A stretch of 64,000 bases of DNA from NCBI GenBank assembly GCA_963682005.1, contig OY820914.1, positions 4,836,001 to 4,900,000 on the forward strand, written 5' to 3'. Under the pieces are notes generated by a model that did not search any database, was not told where the DNA came from, and saw nothing but the letters and a program-made list of their open reading frames with translations. This document shows positions 53,587 to 62,623 of this stretch, piece by piece. Each line of letters opens with the position of its first letter. Position 1 is the first letter of the stretch. The stretch is from CAIYUC01 sp963682005. GTDB lineage: Bacteria > Bacteroidota > Bacteroidia > Bacteroidales > FEN-979. The translations under genes were made by a program, and so were the position numbers.

Positions 53587-53624
53587 TTTTGTTTGATTTA
53601 CTTTGTGAATGATTTTTCACAGTA

Positions 53625-53680
53625 CAAAGGTGATGTCAATAATTCCGAAAAGTGTTATACAACTATAGGATTATGTTATA
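53625..53680 (-). promoter_or_regulatory. Shared 56-bp promoter, site I (second DUF3494 gene)
   Basis: On the minus strand: TATAAC (53680-53675), 15 nt, TATAAC (53659-53654), 21 nt, CACCTTTG (53632-53625). Both half-sites have A for G at position 2, the only site with that change. Its 15-bp middle is identical to that of site D. Confidence 0.78.
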
Positions 53681-53734
53681 TCTTTCACAGATCAACTTTA
53701 TGCAACGAATATTCAGGCAGGAATGTTAGAATGA

Positions 53735-53790
53735 TGTAACATAATCCTATAGTTGTGTAATCATTTCATTTCGTGAGAGACTTACCTTTG
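53735..53790 (+). promoter_or_regulatory. Shared 56-bp promoter, site D (FISUMP gene)
   Basis: TGTAAC (53735-53740), 15 nt, TGTAAT (53756-53761), 21 nt, TACCTTTG (53783-53790). It is divergent from site I in the same 305-bp gap, and the two sites form a 27-bp inverted repeat with 15 identical central bases. Confidence 0.86.
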
Positions 53791-53891
53791 TTGGCAAGGA
53801 AGAATGATTGCTGATTCCCCTTAAAACAGTAAATAAAACCTTTAGAAATCCAGATTCCCTGGTTTTCCTCTCAATTTTTAACATCCCGATT

Positions 53892-55364
53892 ATGAAAAAC
53901 CTGATTACTTTAATTTTCCTTTTGGGACTATTTATCCCGGCCCTTTGGTCACAATCCCCAAATGGTATTAACTACCAGGCAATTGTCAGGAATACCAATG
54001 GAAAAGCAATCGTGAACAGATCAGTATCGTTGCGATTCTCGATCCTGCAGGATGCAGCGGCCGGCACCGTAGTTTACAAAGAAACGCATATTGCTGCGAC
54101 CAACCAGTTTGGACTGGTCAACCTGGCGATAGGAAGGGGAACAGTAGTAACCGGGATTTTTTCATCAATAGACTGGGGCGACCATCCCTATTTTCTTAAA
54201 ACTGAACTGGACAGTACAGGTGGGAATAACTATATGTTTATGGGTACCAGCCAACTCCTGAGTGTGCCTTATTGCCTGTACTCAAATAATGGTGTTCCGA
54301 CCGGTCAGGACCAGGGAGACATGCTTTACTGGACGGGGACAAAGTGGACGAAGGTTCCCGCAGGTGAGAACGGGCAGATCCTCACATTTGCCGATGGTAT
54401 TCCCACATGGGGACAATTGCCGGATCAGCTTCCTGAAGTCAGCACAACCCCGGTAACAAATATCACAGTCACCACGGCCACAAGCGGAGGTACCATTGCT
54501 GATGATGGTGGGGCAGATGTAACTTCAAGAGGTGTCTGCTGGAATACATCACCCAACCCGACGACGACCAACAATAAAAGCGCCAATGGCGGTGGTTTAG
54601 GAGGGTTTACAAGCAATCTGACCGGATTGACGTCAAACACCTCCTATTATGTAAGGGCCTATGCAACCAGTGCAGCGGGAACGGGTTACGGAAATGAAGT
54701 CAATTTTCTCACCCTGACGGCATTTGTTTGCGGACAGACTCTGATTTACGACGGGAAAGGCTATCCTACTGTTCAGATCGGTACACAGTGCTGGTTTAAG
54801 GAGAATCTGAATATCGGAACCAGGATAAACGCTGTCCTGGCCCAGACAAATAATACCGTAATTGAAAAGTACTGTTACAACGACCTGGTGTCAAACTGTG
54901 ACGTTTACGGAGGGTTGTATCAATGGGATGAAATGATGGATTATACATTATCAAGCAATGCAAACCCGAGCGGACGTCAGGGCATTTGTCCGGTTGGCTG
55001 GCACCTGCCCTCTGATGCGGAGTGGTGTGTAGTGACAACGTTTCTCGATCCTACGGTGAATTGTTCGATAACGACATGGAGTGGCACCGATGCCGGAGGA
55101 AAACTCAAAGAAACGGGAATCTCACATTGGGCCACCCCCAATTCCGGGGCGACAAATGCAAGCAGCTTTACTGCGGTTCCCGCCGGTTATCGAACCGGTA
55201 ACGGGACATTTACCGCCATAAACAACAATAACTACATGTCATCTTCTACCGAGGTGGCCGCTACAACAGCCTATTACAGGAATTTATATTATAATTATGC
55301 GTCCGTGTCGAGAGGAAGCAATGCAAAAACCAGTGGTTATACCGTCAGGTGTCTGAAAGATTAG
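53892..55364 (+). CDS. FISUMP-domain secreted protein with fibronectin-like module
   Basis: A 490-aa protein from ATG 53892 (MKNLITLIFLLGLFIPALWSQ is a signal peptide; the longer frame from 53808 would start before it). An N-terminal beta region (SPNGINYQAIVRNTNGKAI) and a fibronectin III-like module (about 185-285, TTATSGGTIADDGG) precede the FISUMP domain (about 295-490: YPTVQIGTQCWFKENL, GICPVGWHLPSDAEW, ends TVRCLKD). Typical of Bacteroidota surface proteins of unknown ligand. Confidence 0.87.
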   Translation: MKNLITLIFLLGLFIPALWSQSPNGINYQAIVRNTNGKAIVNRSVSLRFSILQDAAAGTVVYKETHIAATNQFGLVNLAIGRGTVVTGIFSSIDWGDHPYFLKTELDSTGGNNYMFMGTSQLLSVPYCLYSNNGVPTGQDQGDMLYWTGTKWTKVPAGENGQILTFADGIPTWGQLPDQLPEVSTTPVTNITVTTATSGGTIADDGGADVTSRGVCWNTSPNPTTTNNKSANGGGLGGFTSNLTGLTSNTSYYVRAYATSAAGTGYGNEVNFLTLTAFVCGQTLIYDGKGYPTVQIGTQCWFKENLNIGTRINAVLAQTNNTVIEKYCYNDLVSNCDVYGGLYQWDEMMDYTLSSNANPSGRQGICPVGWHLPSDAEWCVVTTFLDPTVNCSITTWSGTDAGGKLKETGISHWATPNSGATNASSFTAVPAGYRTGNGTFTAINNNNYMSSSTEVAATTAYYRNLYYNYASVSRGSNAKTSGYTVRCLKD

Positions 55365-55475
55365 AATGTTCTCTTGAAGGAACAGGTATTGCTTATCAGA
55401 CGATCATCTCCAATGAATAGCTGTTAACTGAGACAGATTGAATGACACACAGGGTCTGGTGAAATGTATAAATGA

Positions 55476-55531
55476 TGTAAATCTTTCCCGATATTGTGTA
55501 ATGCCCTCCCCCAGTATTTGCCTCACCTTTG
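55476..55531 (+). promoter_or_regulatory. Shared 56-bp promoter, site E (Mla-like operon)
   Basis: TGTAAA (55476-55481), 15 nt, TGTAAT (55497-55502), 21 nt, CACCTTTG (55524-55531). The ATG of the small first gene follows after 36 nt. Confidence 0.82.
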
Positions 55532-55567
55532 TATTCTATAATTTCTTATTATAAAAGATTCAGAAAA

Positions 55568-55753
55568 ATGAGCCCATTGGAGATTAACGGAAACAGTGAC
55601 ATTAATGAAAGCCGCCGTGAACAAAAATTATTGGTTCACCACGAGGATGATTCAGCAAATATCCAGGACTTTACAGAAGAAGATCCTGAAGGATTTCAAA
55701 ACAGGCTGGATGTAACCAAAGAAACTAAGCATGCGATCAATCTGGCGATTTAG
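55568..55753 (+). CDS. Small acidic protein leading the Mla-like operon
   Basis: A 61-aa cytoplasmic protein (ATG 55568, MSPLEINGNSDINESRREQK) rich in Asp, Glu and Asn, with no membrane segment and no known motif. It ends 90 bp before the permease gene. It is a small first gene behind a shared promoter, as at site F, but its sequence is unrelated to the YQExYYDE proteins. Confidence 0.55.
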   Translation: MSPLEINGNSDINESRREQKLLVHHEDDSANIQDFTEEDPEGFQNRLDVTKETKHAINLAI

Positions 55754-55843
55754 CGTATACTTTCATTGACATTTTCATTATTTTCTCCCTTCATCCAGCC
55801 TGGGTGGTGAAAATTAATATGGAAGAAAATCAACCGTTCTCTC

Positions 55844-56689
55844 ATGAAAAAAGGAATTCCTCTCATAAAAGCGATCCCGTACATCCGGGATGCATCGAAG
55901 CATGCCATCAGGCTCACTGAGAAAACGGTTGAAAAAAAGGAAATCGCAGCCGGTTTTTTTGTTGAGGTAGCAAGCATTTTCCTGTTTATATCGTGCACCA
56001 TCCGGGAGACTTTTTCACGGGAATTCGAATTCCGTGAATTTATGCGGCAGTGTTTTCAGATCGGCTATAAATCATTGCCGCTGATTTCAGTCACCGGCAT
56101 TATAATGGGGCTCGTGCTCACAATCCAGTCACGGCCGGCGCTCGTGAATTTCGGTGCGGTTTCATTGCTCCCCGGAATGGTGGCCATCTCACTTATCCGG
56201 GAAATGGGGCCTGTAATAACTGCATTGATCTGCGCAGGGAAGATCGGCTCAGGCATGGGTGCAGAACTGGGCTCAATGAAAGTGTCGGAGCAGATTGATT
56301 CCATGGAGGTATCTTCTACCAATCCGATCAGGTACCTGGTTGTGACAAGAGTACTCGGCGCCACCCTGATGATCCCGTTGCTGGTAATTTATGCCGATGC
56401 ACTTGGCATATTGGGAAGTTGGGTGGGTGCCAACATCAAAGGAGATGTATCATTTGTCTTGTTTTTCGCGCAGGCCTTCAGTCACGTCCACTTCATGGAT
56501 TTTTTCCCCGCAGTCGTGAAAACATTCTTTTTCGGCGCTGTGATCGGTTTTGTGGGATGTTATAAAGGATATACAGCCGGACGCGGTACCGAGAGTGTGG
56601 GTATTGCAGCAAATTCAGCTGTGGTGCTCTCTTCCCTGCTTGTTATCATTGTGGACCTGATCGCCGTGCAGATAACGGATATGCTATAA
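55844..56689 (+). CDS. MlaE-type ABC transporter permease
   Basis: A 281-aa permease of the MlaE family for lipid movement between the membranes. After a longer N-terminal segment (about 1-80) it has the conserved EMGPVITALICAGKIGSGMGAELGSMKVSEQIDSMEV stretch and five or so hydrophobic helices. Together with the following ATPase and MCE protein it forms a minimal Mla-like system. MlaB and MlaC are not encoded here. Confidence 0.92.
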   Translation: MKKGIPLIKAIPYIRDASKHAIRLTEKTVEKKEIAAGFFVEVASIFLFISCTIRETFSREFEFREFMRQCFQIGYKSLPLISVTGIIMGLVLTIQSRPALVNFGAVSLLPGMVAISLIREMGPVITALICAGKIGSGMGAELGSMKVSEQIDSMEVSSTNPIRYLVVTRVLGATLMIPLLVIYADALGILGSWVGANIKGDVSFVLFFAQAFSHVHFMDFFPAVVKTFFFGAVIGFVGCYKGYTAGRGTESVGIAANSAVVLSSLLVIIVDLIAVQITDML

Positions 56690-56693
56690 ACGA

Positions 56694-56725
56694 ATTATTA
56701 ATTATGAATTATGAATTATAAATTA
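56694..56725. repeat. 7-bp tandem array (AATTATG)
   Basis: Four to five AATTATG/AATTATA heptamers fill the gap between the permease and ATPase genes, inside an operon. Confidence 0.7.
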
Positions 56726-57501
56726 TGAATGACCGTCAGCAATCACCGGCAATATTGTCAGAATCGGATAAGTCCGGGGAGATCATTGACATTGTTAACC
56801 TCAGGAAAGGATTCGTGAACCAGGAAGTATTGAAAAATGTTTCGTTGAAACTCTTCACCGGGGAAAACCTGGTGGTATTGGGGAAATCCGGATCGGGAAA
56901 GTCAGTTCTGATAAAATGCATTGTCCGGCTTCTGGATCCTGAAGATGGATCCATTACTGTGCTTGGTGAAGATGTAAATTCACTAAACACCACTGCATTG
57001 GGAGAATTGAGAAAAAAGGTCGGATTCCTGTTCCAGAGTGGAGCCCTCTATGATTCCATGACAGTCAGGCAGAACCTGGAATTCCCCCTGAAGAGAATAA
57101 AAAAGGATCTGTCACTAAAAGAAATGGATGAAAAAATTCTTGAAGTCCTCGAAAATGTGGGGTTACCGGATACCCTCGACAAAATGCCATCGCAGCTTTC
57201 AGGAGGAATGCGCAAACGGATCAGCCTGGCGCGGACCATTGTGGTGGACCCCAGAATCATGCTGTACGACGAGCCCACAACCGGGCTGGACCCTGTAACC
57301 TCAGACGAAATAAGCTCACTTATCAATGATGTCAGGAAAAAGTACAAAACATCCTCCATCATCATCACCCATGATATTGAATGTGCCAGGGCTACGGCAA
57401 ACAGGGTTATTATGCTGCATGAAGGGGAAGTTTACAAGGAAGGGGACCTGGATGAATTTGAAAAATCAACCGACCCGTTGATCAAATCATTCTTCAAATA
57501 A
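56725..57501 (+). CDS. MlaF-type ABC transporter ATPase
   Basis: A 258-aa ATPase energising the MlaE-type permease. Walker A GKSGSGKS (about 53-60), signature LSGGMRKR, Walker B IMLYDEPTTGLDPVTS and the H-loop ITHD are intact. The GGMRKR form of the signature is typical of MlaF. Confidence 0.94.
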   Translation: MNDRQQSPAILSESDKSGEIIDIVNLRKGFVNQEVLKNVSLKLFTGENLVVLGKSGSGKSVLIKCIVRLLDPEDGSITVLGEDVNSLNTTALGELRKKVGFLFQSGALYDSMTVRQNLEFPLKRIKKDLSLKEMDEKILEVLENVGLPDTLDKMPSQLSGGMRKRISLARTIVVDPRIMLYDEPTTGLDPVTSDEISSLINDVRKKYKTSSIIITHDIECARATANRVIMLHEGEVYKEGDLDEFEKSTDPLIKSFFK

Positions 57502-57535
57502 CCATTATGAAGGGCCGGAATTAATTCAACATCAA

Positions 57536-58282
57536 ATGGAAACGCACACACAAAAATTCAAAATACGCCTGGGGCTTTTTATTGCAGGGGGAATGGCACT
57601 TTTTATTATCGGCATTTTCATCATCGGCAAGCAGAAAAATCTTTTTAATCCTGTTTTCAAGCTAACCACCACCTTTTATAATGTCAGTGGACTGCAGGTC
57701 GGCAATAATGTCCGGTTCTCCGGGATCAATGTCGGAACGGTTGATAACATTATGATCATCAATGATTCCACCGTACGCGTTGATATGCTTGTCAGGAAAA
57801 GTGTTCAGCAATTTATCAAAACGGATTGTGAAGCCGGCATCGGTTCCGCCGGGATCATCGGCGACCGGTTATTGGTCATCACCCAGGGTAGTAATGATGC
57901 TCCTCTGGCAAAAGACGGGCAGCATATCCCGTCGAAGGAACCGGTTGAAACGGATGCCATCATGGCCAGCCTTTATGGAACAGCATATAATGCAGAGATC
58001 ATTACCGATCAGCTTGCCGAGATCATGATCAGTGTAAACGGTGGAAAAGGTACGATCGGCCGGCTGATAAAGGATACCAGCATTGCTGAAAACTTCAGCC
58101 AGACGATGGTGAATATTAAAAAAAGCAGCAAAGGGCTGGATGAAAACATGAAAGCTGCCAGTCACAATTTCCTGCTAAAAGGATATTTCAACAAAAAAGC
58201 AAAGGCAGCTCAAAAAACGAAGGATAGCATTGAAAAAATCAAGGTAAAAGAACAAAAAGCAATTGACAAAAAGAAAAAGTAA
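57536..58282 (+). CDS. MlaD/MCE-domain protein
   Basis: A 248-aa MCE protein anchored by one N-terminal helix (about 13-30). The MCE domain (about 37-120, TTTFYNVSGLQVGNNVRFSGINVGTV) would form a periplasmic ring that carries lipid. The C-terminal part is a Lys-rich helix (KKAKAAQKTKDSIEKIKVKEQKAI). It follows the ATPase by 34 bp and overlaps the next gene by 20 bp. Confidence 0.92.
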   Translation: METHTQKFKIRLGLFIAGGMALFIIGIFIIGKQKNLFNPVFKLTTTFYNVSGLQVGNNVRFSGINVGTVDNIMIINDSTVRVDMLVRKSVQQFIKTDCEAGIGSAGIIGDRLLVITQGSNDAPLAKDGQHIPSKEPVETDAIMASLYGTAYNAEIITDQLAEIMISVNGGKGTIGRLIKDTSIAENFSQTMVNIKKSSKGLDENMKAASHNFLLKGYFNKKAKAAQKTKDSIEKIKVKEQKAIDKKKK

Positions 58283-59855
58283 ATATAAAGCAGTATTTAT
58301 TGTATTAGTTCTGCTTTCATTTTCCCTGTTTTTGAAGGGACAGGATGTAGCACCACAAAATCCCAAAAAGGTGGCGCCGAATGATACGATCGTACCCGGG
58401 AAAGGAACGCGGGAAATCCAGATCAAGAAGATCGACAGCGTAAAAGTTAAGAAACTTTCAGATTCAGCAGGCAACGAGCCCAGGAAAAGCGTTCTGGTCG
58501 ATACCACGAAGCAAAACAAGTACGGCGACCTGCTGGATGATGATACAGCCTATAACAAACGATACCCCTTTTGGATACCCGCGACAGAAGTCCTTGGCGC
58601 TGTTACGCTGACCTGGGCGCTCGACCGGTATGTGTTGAATGCAGATTATGCACGGACCGGGTTCAAGTCGTGGAATGTAAACCTGACCCAGGGCTGGGAA
58701 TGGGATAATGACAGGTTCGGGGTTAATTTTATAGGCCATCCCTATTCAGGAACCCTATCGTACAATGCCGGCCGGTCAAATGGCTATAACTTTTATCAAT
58801 CCTTTGGACTGGCGGTCGGAGGCAGCCTGTTGTGGGAATATTTCGGGGAAAATACCCGGCCTTCTTACAATGACATTATTTACACGCCTGTTAACGGTAC
58901 ATTTTTCGGAGAAATACTCTACCGCCTGAGCTCAAATGTTCTTGATGACCGGACACGGGGCGGTGAACGGGTATTCCGTGAAATAGCAGCGGCTTTGATA
59001 GATCCGATGAGAGGGTTTAACCGGCTTATCCAGGGCAAATCATTCCGGATAACCAACAAGGAAGTGTATGAGAAAGAACCTATAAATATTTCCCTTTACG
59101 GAGGAGTGCGAAAGATAGATGATGTTCCCTACAGCATTTTTGGAAAAGGAACTTACAGTGAGATGTTCAATTTTCAGTTTGATTACGGGAATCCATTTGA
59201 ATTGAGGAAAAGAAAACCATTTGATTTTTTCAAGCTCCGGGTGGATCTGAATTTCGGCGTGGGAAGGAAATATCTTGATAATATTCTCGGGTACGGGATT
59301 TTGTTCGGCAGGAACAAGCAATTGGGGAAGCTTGCCCTTCTCATCGGCGGATACCAGTATTATGATTACTGGGATAATAAGAAATTTGAGCTAGGCACCA
59401 TTGGGTTTGGAGGAGGAATAATCTCAAAGCTGGCATTAAGCAAGACAAGCAATGTATACACAAGCCTACACCTGGCCCTGGTTCCCTTCGGGGGGAACAG
59501 CACCAAGTTTGTGATCGATACCACACAGGTCAGGGATTATAATTTCGTCGGCGGGCTGGAGACAAAGTTTGAGACAACGGTAAATCTCGGCAAATACGCT
59601 ACAGCTACACTTAGGTATTATTTCTATATGATGAGTTCCTATGTTGGTGCCGGTGGGATCAATTATATCCAGATCATCAAACCCAGGTTCACGGTTCGTA
59701 TTTTTAAAAACTTCAGCATAGGGTGCGAGACCCAGTTATATTACAATGATCTCTATTTACATGGCTCCCATCCGGTGCATTCCATACAGACGGAAGAAAA
59801 GATCTTCCTCCTGCTCTTTCTGCAGGATTCACAACGGAGAGGGTATTATAATTAG
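58263..59855 (+). CDS. DUF3943 outer membrane protein
   Basis: A 530-aa protein with a signal peptide (about 8-26, AVFIVLVLLSFSLFLKGQ) and a DUF3943 region (about 105-230, TEVLGAVTLTWALDRYV...FIGHPYSGTLSYNAGRSNGYN). The C-terminal half has beta-barrel-like strands ending LFLQDSQRRG. It probably starts at TTG 58263 inside the MCE gene; no ATG or GTG lies before the signal peptide. As the last gene of the Mla-like operon it is a candidate outer-membrane partner of the lipid path. Confidence 0.8.
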   Translation: MTKRKSKYKAVFIVLVLLSFSLFLKGQDVAPQNPKKVAPNDTIVPGKGTREIQIKKIDSVKVKKLSDSAGNEPRKSVLVDTTKQNKYGDLLDDDTAYNKRYPFWIPATEVLGAVTLTWALDRYVLNADYARTGFKSWNVNLTQGWEWDNDRFGVNFIGHPYSGTLSYNAGRSNGYNFYQSFGLAVGGSLLWEYFGENTRPSYNDIIYTPVNGTFFGEILYRLSSNVLDDRTRGGERVFREIAAALIDPMRGFNRLIQGKSFRITNKEVYEKEPINISLYGGVRKIDDVPYSIFGKGTYSEMFNFQFDYGNPFELRKRKPFDFFKLRVDLNFGVGRKYLDNILGYGILFGRNKQLGKLALLIGGYQYYDYWDNKKFELGTIGFGGGIISKLALSKTSNVYTSLHLALVPFGGNSTKFVIDTTQVRDYNFVGGLETKFETTVNLGKYATATLRYYFYMMSSYVGAGGINYIQIIKPRFTVRIFKNFSIGCETQLYYNDLYLHGSHPVHSIQTEEKIFLLLFLQDSQRRGYYN

Positions 59856-60811
59856 AAATGATAGATCAGGGTGGCACCCATCCCTGTCTCGCTCACCGGG
59901 ATCACCTGTAAAGTCTTGTTGGCATTAAAATACACCATACTGCCAATGGCCAATCCCAGGGCTGAACCGAAAAGCACATCGGAAGCCCAATGGTCATTAA
60001 CCGCCAGCCGGTAAAAAGCGGTAGCCCCGGCCAGACTAAAGCTTACAAGAGGAACCCATTTTGTATTCCAGTATTCCAGGCCAATGACCGTTGCAATTGC
60101 AAAAACTGTCGAAGAATGGCCGGAAGGAAAAGAATTATACCCGAAAGGACCGTAGTCACCATCCCAACTGAATGGCCCGTCCCATTGATGCGGATCTGGG
60201 GGGGTATCCTGATATGGACGATGCCGGTGTGTTACCTGTTTAATGACCTGGGTAAAAACAGCAGTGAGCACATAGGCTTCCAGGCCTTTTAAACCTGTCT
60301 CTTTTGCTTTTTTATTTTTCCATATCACACCACTGGCATAAAAAATGGCCAATGTGGGAATACCATAAAGACCGCTTCCCAACGGACTGAAAAAGTAATA
60401 GGAAGTATTGCTTATAAATTTGGAGCTGTGCGTGTAATAAAACTGCTCAATTGGCTTATCTCCCCATGCGATCAATACTATTGTTCCGGAAACTGCTGCA
60501 GCTACGCTTATGAACTTAACTGTATTCCAGTGAAACGGATTGGCAAAAAGCGACTTTGTGTCTTTCCAGTAAGAACTTGCATAAGCACGTCCGAAAGAAC
60601 TTGCAGGTGTAATATTCTGTGGTTCCTTCGTGATGATCACGGTATCCATTTTTTTAATAAGGGTATCTACCTGCTGAGGTGTCAGGCTGTCAATTTTCTG
60701 AGGGGTAAGTGTATCCTTTTTTTCCTGGGCGGCCAGGTTGCACTGAAGTATCAGCATTAGACCGGTCAGACAGAGTATCCTTATTTTTAAAATAATCGGC
60801 ATTGCAGCCAT
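59852..60811 (-). CDS. PAP2-family membrane phosphatase
   Basis: A 319-aa protein with a signal or membrane helix (MAAMPIILKIRILCLTGLMLILQ), a Thr/Asp-rich stretch with repeated LTPQ(K/Q)(I/V)D words, and a PAP2 domain with all three phosphatase motifs: KQVTHRHRP, PSGHS and RLAVNDHWASDV. It would remove phosphate from lipids such as undecaprenyl-PP or lipid A. ATG 60811 is preferred to the upstream frame start at 60910. Last gene of the site H unit, convergent with the DUF3943 gene (4-bp overlap). Confidence 0.88.
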   Translation of the reverse strand: MAAMPIILKIRILCLTGLMLILQCNLAAQEKKDTLTPQKIDSLTPQQVDTLIKKMDTVIITKEPQNITPASSFGRAYASSYWKDTKSLFANPFHWNTVKFISVAAAVSGTIVLIAWGDKPIEQFYYTHSSKFISNTSYYFFSPLGSGLYGIPTLAIFYASGVIWKNKKAKETGLKGLEAYVLTAVFTQVIKQVTHRHRPYQDTPPDPHQWDGPFSWDGDYGPFGYNSFPSGHSSTVFAIATVIGLEYWNTKWVPLVSFSLAGATAFYRLAVNDHWASDVLFGSALGLAIGSMVYFNANKTLQVIPVSETGMGATLIYHF

Positions 60812-60928
60812 GATCCTGATTATAATATGTTGATTCAAAAGTAAGAAATGATGGTTAGAAAGCCATACATAATTCTTGTCGTTGAGTGAATGTTGAATCT
60901 TAGATTTCATTTCGGCCCATACTTCCCC

Positions 60929-61978
60929 TTAATTGGCAGCCCTGGCTTTTTTCTTTTTAAAGATATCGAACCGGGTTCCTCCCCAGATGCGAAATTGCGC
61001 CACATCATAATAGAACCTCGCATTGCTGAGTTGGCTTGGAACCTCGTTGAATCCTGTTTGAACGGATCCACCGAGAAACCATTTGCTTGAATTATACCCC
61101 AGGGCGAAACGGCCGCTGAGCTGGAAAACAAATTCAGATTCAGATGTTCCTGTCATGTCATTCCCAAACGATGAAAACTGGGCGGCAACGCCCGGAAAAA
61201 CAACTGCCGTAAGATAAAAATTCTTTAGGAATACCAAGGTATAAGCATACCCCGGTGACAATCCGACCGAATATATTTCCCCTCTTTTGATCGAATTGGA
61301 AACGGGGATATGATAATCATAAGCCATTTCAGCCGGAATAAGCCCATTACTTGAAGAAATCTGGTAATACAAAAATGAAGGTCTGATCATGAAACTGCCG
61401 GCACTCTTTTTCTGGCGTTCATTCTGGATGAAAGCAGCACGGATTGAGAACCGCTTTGAATTGTATACCCAATAACCGGAAATACCAAACGAGAATGTTT
61501 GCATGTCAGGGATTATATAATGTGTTCCTTCCGGCTTTTCCGGAAAACTCAGGTAGTACCCTTTGTACCGTTGCAGGAATATTTCACCTGCAAGGGCCCG
61601 TCCATATGCATTGATCCGGAAATCCAGCGTCGAGGTTTTTCCATATGCTGTCCGGTCAGTTTTATAGAATGGATTATCTATTGACAATCCAAGGCCAAAC
61701 CACTTCCAGAAACCGGCAATCCCGATTCTGACATTGACATTTGGCCGGTAAACGATCTTTGAAACTTCATAATCAGAGGCCCTGATGAGCAGGGAAGCAT
61801 TCTCAAAGAGAAGAAATATCCGGGCCGTAAACAAACCGGTGTAATCCTCCACATGCGTACTGTCAACATTCTGCGGTTGCATTAAACCAGTGTCAGGATT
61901 TGTCTGGGTTATTGCCACAGGACCTGCAAATAGCAAGAGAATTAAGAAAACTCCGGTGGCCTTTGTTCGGATTGACAA
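60929..61978 (-). CDS. DUF4421 family outer membrane-type protein
   Basis: A 349-aa protein with a signal peptide (about 1-24). The rest is beta-barrel-like with alternating aromatic residues (LSIDNPFYKTDRTAYGKTSTLDFRINAYGRALAGEIF), as in DUF4421 proteins of Bacteroidota. Its role is unknown, probably in the outer membrane. It lies 25 bp after the Thivi_2564-type gene and before the PAP2 gene. Confidence 0.82.
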   Translation of the reverse strand: MSIRTKATGVFLILLLFAGPVAITQTNPDTGLMQPQNVDSTHVEDYTGLFTARIFLLFENASLLIRASDYEVSKIVYRPNVNVRIGIAGFWKWFGLGLSIDNPFYKTDRTAYGKTSTLDFRINAYGRALAGEIFLQRYKGYYLSFPEKPEGTHYIIPDMQTFSFGISGYWVYNSKRFSIRAAFIQNERQKKSAGSFMIRPSFLYYQISSSNGLIPAEMAYDYHIPVSNSIKRGEIYSVGLSPGYAYTLVFLKNFYLTAVVFPGVAAQFSSFGNDMTGTSESEFVFQLSGRFALGYNSSKWFLGGSVQTGFNEVPSQLSNARFYYDVAQFRIWGGTRFDIFKKKKARAAN

Positions 61979-62003
61979 TGTTTGATTAACTCAGGATGAT
62001 TTA

Positions 62004-62189
62004 TTATACATGGATGTTCATCATGTAGCTGAAAAGACCAAATACCTTGAGAAGCCAGACACAGACAATGATCACGACCACAACGTTCAGAATGGTTTTG
62101 ATCTTGTGGTCCATAGGAATGTATGTATTGACCAGCCATAGAACAACACCGGCAATGATCAGGACTATTAAAATGGTGAATAGTGGCAT
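62004..62189 (-). CDS. Thivi_2564-type small membrane protein
   Basis: A 61-aa protein with two hydrophobic helices separated by LVNTYIPMDHKIKTILN, the hallmark of the Thivi_2564 family of stress-associated membrane proteins. It starts 24 nt after the -7 box of site H and is first in the unit with DUF4421 and PAP2 genes. Confidence 0.9.
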   Translation of the reverse strand: MPLFTILIVLIIAGVVLWLVNTYIPMDHKIKTILNVVVVIIVCVWLLKVFGLFSYMMNIHV

Positions 62190-62213
62190 ATAATGCGTTT
62201 TAAAAGTGAATTA

Positions 62214-62269
62214 CAAAGTTACTCCTTACTTTCCCGGCATACCTTACAAAACTGTATGAATAAGTTACA
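62214..62269 (-). promoter_or_regulatory. Shared 56-bp promoter, site H
   Basis: On the minus strand: TGTAAC (62269-62264), 15 nt, TGTAAG (62248-62243), 21 nt, TAACTTTG (62221-62214). The spacing is exact, and TAACTTTG is a full match to TAnnTTTG. Confidence 0.82.
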
Positions 62270-62360
62270 TCATTCTGATATTTACCAGATCGTGCCGGCC
62301 TTTATTTCTCTCCTTTCTGCAGCCGGGAAACCTTTTTCATAACAGCAGATCAATCACGTA

Positions 62361-62555
62361 TTATGATTCATCCTTCGTCGTGCGGATAAGGCCAATACCT
62401 GCAATGAAGAAAATCAACCCCAGAATGCTGTAAATTAAGATCGCTTTAATATTGCGGTCACCGCCTGATGCGGCGACAAATGCGATTGCAGCATAAATCA
62501 GGCCTCCTATTCCAAGAATTGTGAGTATTGCGCCAAAAATTCTTTTTACGTTCAT
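62361..62555 (-). CDS. Small two-helix membrane protein
   Basis: A 64-aa protein from ATG 62555 (MNVKRIFGAILTILGIGGLIYAAIAFV): two membrane helices, a short polar loop (GGDRNIKA) and a polar end (RTTKDES). It is the same type as other small Bacteroidota stress-associated membrane proteins. It lies 68 bp after the DUF6600-type gene and may be cotranscribed with it. No 56-bp site precedes it. Confidence 0.75.
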   Translation of the reverse strand: MNVKRIFGAILTILGIGGLIYAAIAFVAASGGDRNIKAILIYSILGLIFFIAGIGLIRTTKDES

Positions 62556-62623
62556 TATTTCATTTTTTACGATTGATATAGAATTACCTGTTATCAATGT
62601 TTCGGGATTACTTCAGGATGATT

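Noticed and set aside
20696..62269. TGTAAC as the -35 box of an ECF sigma factor
   Set aside because: The -7 box matches the housekeeping TAnnTTTG type, and each promoter has two half-sites at a fixed 21-bp step, which points to an activator. No sigma factor gene is seen here.
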